Of a DNA stretch of 64,000 nucleotides, positions 59,133-64,000 are shown piece after piece. Numbering within the stretch: the first letter of the stretch is position 1; each line of letters opens with the position of its first letter. Under the pieces are notes generated by a model that was not told the origin of the DNA, did not search any database, and saw only the letters and a list, made by a program, of their open reading frames with translations. The stretch is from assembly GCA_044358835.1 (NCBI GenBank), contig JBIKNF010000003.1, forward strand, positions 1 to 64,000, in the 5' to 3' direction. Source of the DNA: JAJTHC01 sp044358835 (GTDB taxonomy: Bacteria > Cyanobacteriota > Vampirovibrionia > Vampirovibrionales > JAJTHC01). The translations under genes and the position numbers were made by a program.

Positions 59133-60404
59133 ATGATGTCTGTTAAAGAATTGAATCCTGAATTGCAAAGCAACTTGCCTGGTGTTTCGGTTGAAGCGGG
59201 TTTTGACACTAACGATTTAGTGGTCAATATCGGGCCGCAACACCCTTCAACCCACGGTGTTTTGCGTTTGGTGACCACGCTCAATGGTGAAGTCATTAAA
59301 AATATGGAACCTGTGATTGGTTATCTGCACCGTTCTAAAGAAAAAATGGGCGAAACGCGGTCTTTGTTTCAATATCAACCGACGATTGATCGCGTTGAAT
59401 ACCTCTCTTCTTTTTACGATCATTTGGTTTTTGTTAATTGTGTTGAGCAAATTGCCGATATTCCCGTTCCTAAGCGGGTGGAATACATTCGTGTGATTTG
59501 CATGGAATTAAACCGTATTACGTCTCACTTGCTTTGGTTTGGGACGTTTTTGCTAGATTTGGGGGCGTCTACCCCCTTCTTCTGGTGTTTTAGAGATCGT
59601 GAAGAAGTGTTTACGATTTTTGAAAACCTAACAGGCGCCAGAATGATGTATAACTACTTCCGCTTTGGAGGCGTCAACAATGACTTGCCCGCGGGGTGGT
59701 TGGAAGAAGTACGCGCCTTTTGCGAACACTTTCCTGAACGTTTAGATGAGTACGAAGCTGTTGCCACGAAAAATCCCATTGTGATGGATCGCACGAAGGG
59801 TCACGGTATTATGAGCAAAGCGTTTTGCTTGAAATATGGCGTGACAGGCCCTGCCTTGCGGGCCACAGGCGAAGCCTTAGACATGCGTAAAACAAACCCT
59901 TATTCAATTTATAGTGAATTAGATTTTGATGTGCCTACTCGTACTGAATGCGACACCTATGCGCGTTACTTGGTGCGTGTTCAAGAAATGCGTGAATCCA
60001 TTAAAATCATTAAGCAATGTATTGAAAAAATCCCTGGTGGAGACGGTGGTGCTTTAGCGATCTTGAAAAAAGAGGTTGAGGCCAAGACCAAAGAAGCCAA
60101 GAAAAATCCGGATATTGTCGTGCCGCATTGGGACAAGGATTGGGATACCATGGGCAAGAAAATTAACTTGTTGACGTATAAACCCCCTGCAGGCGAAGCG
60201 TCCAACTTTGTGGAATCGCCTCGTGGGGTGTTGGGTTGTTATATGATTACGGATGGTACGCCCAAGGCGTATCGAATCAAGTGGCGTGGGGCGTCTTTTA
60301 GTAACTTGTCTGCCTTGCCTGAATTGATGAAGGGTCATATGTATTCGGATTTAATGGCTATTTTTGGTAGCCTTGACGTTATTATGCCAGAAGTAGACAG
60401 ATAA
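59133..60404 (+). CDS. nuoD: NADH-quinone oxidoreductase subunit D
   Basis: NuoD (49 kDa) forms part of the quinone cavity. Family motifs are NIGPQHPSTHGVLRLVTTLNGE with the His and Asp near the quinone site, HRSKEKMGE, and FLYNRITSHLLWFG-like LNRITSHLLWFGTF. The C-terminal ends in SNLSALPELMKGHMYSDLMAIFGSLDVIMPEVDR. A Lys/Glu-rich insert of about 40 residues (near 300-350: KKEVEAKTKEAKKNPD, then WDKDWDTM) is not in typical NuoD. 423 aa. Start 59133 or the next ATG at 59136. Confidence 0.97.
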   Translation: MMSVKELNPELQSNLPGVSVEAGFDTNDLVVNIGPQHPSTHGVLRLVTTLNGEVIKNMEPVIGYLHRSKEKMGETRSLFQYQPTIDRVEYLSSFYDHLVFVNCVEQIADIPVPKRVEYIRVICMELNRITSHLLWFGTFLLDLGASTPFFWCFRDREEVFTIFENLTGARMMYNYFRFGGVNNDLPAGWLEEVRAFCEHFPERLDEYEAVATKNPIVMDRTKGHGIMSKAFCLKYGVTGPALRATGEALDMRKTNPYSIYSELDFDVPTRTECDTYARYLVRVQEMRESIKIIKQCIEKIPGGDGGALAILKKEVEAKTKEAKKNPDIVVPHWDKDWDTMGKKINLLTYKPPAGEASNFVESPRGVLGCYMITDGTPKAYRIKWRGASFSNLSALPELMKGHMYSDLMAIFGSLDVIMPEVDR

Positions 60405-60437
60405 GCCTTGTTTACTTAAAGAAAGAGATGCCATCCC

Positions 60438-61733
60438 ATGAATGCGACCGCAAGCTTTGAAATCCCTACCCTCGCTCAACTCCTTGATCCTGGTTTTCAT
60501 TTGATGAAGGCCATTGAGTTGTGGCACCAGTTGCCGGATATTGTGCCTATTTTCTTAACAGGCGTGGTGTTGTTTGGTATGGTCGCGGTGATGGGTCAAG
60601 CGGCTGCGGTGGTAATGGTGTTGATGGAACGTAAGGTGCTTTCATGGTTTACCCAACGTAAAGGCCCTAACCGTGTTGGGCCAGGGGGAATGTTTCAAAC
60701 CATCGCAGATGGCGTGAAACTATTGACCAAAGAAGATATTATGACCCCTGCGATGGACAAATTCTTATTTACTCTAGCTCCTGCGATCTTCTTATTCCCT
60801 GTTTTTGCGTTATATGCCTTGGTGCCTTTTAGCGAACGTTTGATCGGCGTTAGCTTGCCCTTGGGTTTATTGGTGTTGTTTGCCCTTTCTTCTATTTCGG
60901 TGATTGGTCTCGTGATTGCGGGGTGGGCTTCTAATAATAAATACTCGTTACTTGGGGGCATGCGCAGTGCGGCTCAAGCCATTAGTTATGAAGTCCCCTT
61001 GATTTTGTCCGTGATTGGGGTCGTTTTATTTACAGGAAGCGCCAATTTAAAAACTATTATTGAAGCTCAAAGTGGAGGGATCCTTCATTGGTATGGTATT
61101 TTACTGACGCCACTAAGCTTCTTGCTCTTTTATATTGCTTCGATTGCTGAAGTCAACCGTGTGCCATTTGATTTGCCAGAAGCGGAAAGCGAACTGGTGA
61201 GTGGGTACAACACCGAGTATTCGGGGATGAAGTTTGCCACCTTTTTCTTGGCGGAATATGCAGGGTTGTTCGTACTTTCCGCGTTGACGGTGGCCTTGTT
61301 TTTTGGCGGATATACCTCCCCCTTTGGCGGCACGTTCATGCAAAATTACGGCGTGGCGGACGCCCTTACTCAAGCGGTGAAACTTCCTTTGCTTAAGCCT
61401 TTGCTCATCAACGTCGAACAAATCTTCTGGATGTTGAGTAAAACCTACCTCTTCATCTATATTGCCATGTTGTTGAGAGGCACTCTTCCTCGCCTGAAGC
61501 CAGATCAGCTGATGGGGTTTTGCTGGAAGTTCTTGATTCCACTTTCTTTAATCAATCTTTTTATGCTCGGTTTTGCCAAGCAGTTTAGCCTTAGTTTAGC
61601 CACCGAAGGCTTTGCAGGGAGTTGGATTTATTTGGCACTGGCTGGATTGGTTGGTGTCGGCGGTGTGGGTGGCTTCTGTCACTTCATCGATCGTCAATTT
61701 AAAGCCCAAGTGGCTGCTCGTTATCACGCTTAG
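60438..61733 (+). CDS. nuoH: NADH-quinone oxidoreductase subunit H
   Basis: NuoH is the membrane subunit that lines the quinone tunnel. VLMERKVLSWFTQRKGPNRVGPGGMFQTIADGVKLLTKED is the first signature; FDLPEAESELVSGYNTEYSGMKFATFFLAEYA is the second, with the Glu residues. The 431-aa chain exceeds the usual 320-350, with extra residues at the N-terminus and after the last common helix (SWIYLALAGLVGVGGVGGF). It directly follows nuoD; the nuoE, F and G genes usually found between D and H in many bacteria are absent here. Confidence 0.96.
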   Translation: MNATASFEIPTLAQLLDPGFHLMKAIELWHQLPDIVPIFLTGVVLFGMVAVMGQAAAVVMVLMERKVLSWFTQRKGPNRVGPGGMFQTIADGVKLLTKEDIMTPAMDKFLFTLAPAIFLFPVFALYALVPFSERLIGVSLPLGLLVLFALSSISVIGLVIAGWASNNKYSLLGGMRSAAQAISYEVPLILSVIGVVLFTGSANLKTIIEAQSGGILHWYGILLTPLSFLLFYIASIAEVNRVPFDLPEAESELVSGYNTEYSGMKFATFFLAEYAGLFVLSALTVALFFGGYTSPFGGTFMQNYGVADALTQAVKLPLLKPLLINVEQIFWMLSKTYLFIYIAMLLRGTLPRLKPDQLMGFCWKFLIPLSLINLFMLGFAKQFSLSLATEGFAGSWIYLALAGLVGVGGVGGFCHFIDRQFKAQVAARYHA

Positions 61734-61753
61734 TTAAAGGATTTTGTCTTGCT

Positions 61754-62284
61754 ATGTCGAATCATTCACACGATGCTCAACATCCCCTTAAGGCCATTGA
61801 ACAGGCTGAAGGCAATGTCGTTTTAGAAGGCATTAAGGCGATTGCTCAAGGTTTTGCTACAGTCCTTAAGCACCACCCAAGAGAAGCCGTCACCCTTGAA
61901 TACCCCGAAGTGATGCCTGAGTTAAGCGATCGCTTTCACGGACGCTTAAGCCTTTTGTCCAAATCAGATGACACCGATTTGTGTATCGGATGTCAAGCGT
62001 GTGCGAGGGTCTGTCCTTGTGATGATCTCATTCAAATCGACATGCACCGTGATGACGATAAAAAGCCTGTGGTTACACGATTTACCATTGATATGGGGCG
62101 GTGTATTTTCTGCGGAAATTGTACGGAAGTCTGCCCAGTGGATTGCATTAAAATGTTGAGTGATTTTGAACTTGCGGATTATAGTCGTCAAGCCCTTGTG
62201 TTAGACAAAAAAGATCTCACTCTCAGTGGGAAAGAATCCGATGAATGGCGTGCCAAGCGTGGCTATGCGCCTACCGTATTATAG
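61754..62284 (+). CDS. nuoI: NADH-quinone oxidoreductase subunit I
   Basis: NuoI carries two 4Fe-4S clusters (N6a and N6b). The ligand sets are CIGCQACARVCPC and CIFCGNCTEVCPVDC. 176 aa. The N-terminal region (about 70 residues) includes a family-like PEVMPELSDRFHGRLSL. It is the wire between the peripheral arm and cluster N2. Confidence 0.97.
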   Translation: MSNHSHDAQHPLKAIEQAEGNVVLEGIKAIAQGFATVLKHHPREAVTLEYPEVMPELSDRFHGRLSLLSKSDDTDLCIGCQACARVCPCDDLIQIDMHRDDDKKPVVTRFTIDMGRCIFCGNCTEVCPVDCIKMLSDFELADYSRQALVLDKKDLTLSGKESDEWRAKRGYAPTVL

Positions 62285-62329
62285 GATTTTAGCGTCCTGT
62301 GTTAGCCTGTTTAGATTGGAGCGTATCAC

Positions 62330-62989
62330 TTGTTTGAATCTACCTTATTTTGGATTTTTGCAACCGTTGCTGTATCCGCCGCCTTGGGCGTCGTATTGGC
62401 TCCTAGTGTGTTGTATAGCGCCTTGTGTTTGATTGTGGTCTTCTTTTCAATAGCGGCTTTTTTCTTGCTCAATAACGCTGATTTTTTGGCCACTGCTCAA
62501 GTGTTGGTTTATGGAGTGGGTCTTACCATCGTGATGCTGTTTGGGATCATGTTTACGGGGGACACCCCTTTAAGCGCACGGGCAGGTAGATTGGGACGCT
62601 TGCTCATCGCAAGCATCAGTGCAGTCGCCTTATTTGCGCTTTTATTCATCAATGTTTTAGGCTTTAATATCAAACAACTTCCCGCTTCGGTTGAATGGAT
62701 TCGAGAATTACACGAGCAAGGCAGTACGTTGGCGATTGGTCAATTGATTTTTAGCAAGTATGTGCTTCCCTTTGAAGTGGCGTCAATTTTATTATTAGGG
62801 GCGATGATTGGAGCCATTATGCTTTCCAAAAAAACGTTTACGCCCCAAGAACCGGGCCTTACGTTTTCTATTGAAGAAGGCCGTTTGAAACCTCAACTTT
62901 CGGCTGAATGGCGTAAGGATGTTGGTTTTACAGATGCTCAAGAACACGTTGCTGCTTGCTCTGATCTTAAAAAGGAATGTTCATTATGA
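62330..62989 (+). CDS. nuoJ: NADH-quinone oxidoreductase subunit J
   Basis: NuoJ is a five-helix membrane subunit of the proton channel arm. The segments LYSALCLIVVFFSIAAFFLLNNADFLATAQVLVYGVGLTIVMLFGIMFTG and FEVASILLLGAMIGAIMLSKK are typical. The start is a TTG at 62330 with GGAG at 62317-62320; the reading frame has no earlier ATG near. 219 aa, with a soluble C-terminal tail of about 50 residues. It overlaps nuoK by 4 bases. Confidence 0.94.
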   Translation: MFESTLFWIFATVAVSAALGVVLAPSVLYSALCLIVVFFSIAAFFLLNNADFLATAQVLVYGVGLTIVMLFGIMFTGDTPLSARAGRLGRLLIASISAVALFALLFINVLGFNIKQLPASVEWIRELHEQGSTLAIGQLIFSKYVLPFEVASILLLGAMIGAIMLSKKTFTPQEPGLTFSIEEGRLKPQLSAEWRKDVGFTDAQEHVAACSDLKKECSL

Positions 62990-63333
62990 TGAGTGCTGAA
63001 GTTGCCGAAGTGGCTACTGTAGCGGGATTAACAGTTCACCATTACTTGGGTGTGGCCACTATTTTATTTGGATTGGGCTTTGCGGGCGTGGTGAGTTCAC
63101 GCCACTTGATTCGCACCCTAATGTGTGTTGAATTGATGCTGAATGCCGTGAACGTGGTGTTTGTGGCCCTTAATAATCATGTCAATCCAAGCGATTTGTC
63201 AGGTCAAGTGTTTGCCATCTTTATTTTAACGATTTCTGCTGCGGAAGCCGCGGTGGGACTAGCGATCGTCCTTGCGTTGTTTAAAAATACGGCAAGCGTT
63301 GATGTTGAAGAGTTTACACGTTTAAAAGGCTAG
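62986..63333 (+). CDS. nuoK: NADH-quinone oxidoreductase subunit K
   Basis: NuoK, three helices, has two conserved Glu residues of the proton path (VELMLNAVN and ISAAEAAVGLAIVLALFKN). The ATG at 62986 overlaps the nuoJ stop as ATGA and has AAGGA about 10 bases upstream; an ATG at 62977 is too close to that site. 115 aa. nuoL begins about 70 bases downstream. Confidence 0.95.
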   Translation: MMSAEVAEVATVAGLTVHHYLGVATILFGLGFAGVVSSRHLIRTLMCVELMLNAVNVVFVALNNHVNPSDLSGQVFAIFILTISAAEAAVGLAIVLALFKNTASVDVEEFTRLKG

Positions 63334-63402
63334 TGCTTTAATGATGATTGCTGTAGTCAATAATAAAATCTAAAGAGATATATGAAGGAGTAGCCCCTCG
63401 CC

Positions 63403-64000
63403 ATGAATTGGTTTTCAGACTTTTTATTAAATAACTTGTGGCTTGTTCCACTGTATCCTTTGTTGGCGTTTTTAACGATCGTTATGGGGCGGGCGCTTCA
63501 AGTGAGCTGTTCAAAAACAGGCGAAAAAAAAGTGTGGCTTCCTCAAATTTTTGCCCCTATTTTAACCATGACGGCCACTGGTTTAGGCCTCGTTCATGCT
63601 ATTTCAGCCATTCAATGGCTTTTTGCTCAACCCCATGAAGGGGTTGTGGCCATGGAACGGAACTGGACGTGGCTTTCAGCAGGGAACTTGGAACTTAAAA
63701 TCGGGACGTTGCTCGACGCCAATAGCGTCTTGATGTTGACGGTCGTGACGTTTGTGAGTCTATTGATTCAGTATTACACGCACGGGTACATGCGTCACGA
63801 CAAAGGCTATGCCAAATTTTTTGGCTACTTGGCTTTATTTAACTTTAGTATGTTGGGCTTGGTGTTGGCCACTAATTTGCCTCAAATGTACATGTTTTGG
63901 GAATTGGTGGGTGTTTCAAGTTACTTATTGATTGGCTTTTGGTTCCACAAGCCTGCAGCAGCCGCGGCTTCGATCAAGGCCTTTTTGGTGAATCGGGTCG
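63403..64000 (+). CDS. nuoL: NADH-quinone oxidoreductase subunit L (partial)
   Basis: The reading frame starts at the ATG at 63403 with AAGGAG at 63385-63390 and runs to the window end without a stop (about 199 codons). It begins MNWFSDFLLNNLWLVPLYPLL, and contains VSLLIQYYTHGYMRHDKGYAKFFGYLALFNFSMLGLVLATNLPQMYMFWELVGVSSYLLIGFW, the NuoL core with the Glu of FWELVGVSSYLLIG on the proton path. The C-terminal two thirds lie outside the window. Confidence 0.95.
   Translation, partial: MNWFSDFLLNNLWLVPLYPLLAFLTIVMGRALQVSCSKTGEKKVWLPQIFAPILTMTATGLGLVHAISAIQWLFAQPHEGVVAMERNWTWLSAGNLELKIGTLLDANSVLMLTVVTFVSLLIQYYTHGYMRHDKGYAKFFGYLALFNFSMLGLVLATNLPQMYMFWELVGVSSYLLIGFWFHKPAAAAASIKAFLVNRV

Noticed and set aside
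1..64000. tRNA or rRNA genes
   Set aside because: I looked for T-loop (GTTCRANTC) and clover-leaf patterns in the gaps and found none; a covariance search could still find one I missed.

Overview
The window is a chromosomal segment of a Gram-negative, flagellated bacterium. It carries lpxI and lpxB (lipid A), dTDP-sugar and O-antigen-type genes, two secretins, two flagellins and a respiratory complex I operon. Base composition is moderate, and starts are mostly ATG with AAGGAG-type ribosome binding sites. Promoters often carry an extended -10 of the form TGC-TACACT. Complex I runs A-B-C-D-H-I-J-K-L with no E, F or G. The gene mix fits a non-photosynthetic relative of cyanobacteria (Vampirovibrionia/Melainabacteria type), but this is inference; no rRNA or tRNA gene is visible to settle it.

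Layout. 1-3.2 kb: homopolymer-rich left edge, an unknown gene, then rpsR, rpsB and tsf. 3.3-10 kb: housekeeping and accessory genes (secreted protein, RidA-like, NicO-type transporter, membrane-anchored thioredoxin, HAD phosphatase, glgB, rnhC). 10-15.8 kb: a gene with a pentanucleotide repeat that could switch it on and off, then a pilus/secretion block of a PilP/GspC-like protein and two tandem secretins, the second with 14 Gly-Gly-Ala-Ser repeats. 15.8-26.6 kb: an AT-rich gap, lipB, a Cys-cluster protein, a GHL10-type glycoside hydrolase, an active plus degenerate M16 peptidase pair, a gamma-carbonic anhydrase-like protein, a small linked gene and glmS. 26.8-33.5 kb: peroxiredoxin, an AAA ATPase plus DUF4276/TOPRIM pair that looks like phage defence, an IMP dehydrogenase of eukaryotic sequence type, a MITE-like inverted-repeat element, groES-groEL with a non-CIRCE palindrome, and a 21-bp tandem repeat array.

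33.6-45.8 kb is mainly envelope biogenesis: a tusA-like gene, a polytopic membrane protein, a GT2 glycosyltransferase, an SDR epimerase, rfbC-rfbB-rfbA (no rfbD), lpxI and lpxB, interrupted by an Abi-like HEPN gene that appears inserted between the SDR gene and its terminator. 45.9-57.3 kb holds TPR proteins, an unknown membrane protein, coaBC, a HIT-like protein, tadA, a membrane GT2 protein and two tandem flagellins with GGA-rich leaders. 57.4 kb to the end is the complex I operon, with nuoL cut by the window edge.

The best leads are the eukaryote-type IMPDH, the AAA/DUF4276 pair, the HEPN insertion, the phase-variation candidate, the paired secretins, the groESL operator, the MITE-like element and an 18-bp palindrome found at three loci, in two of them just upstream of a start codon.
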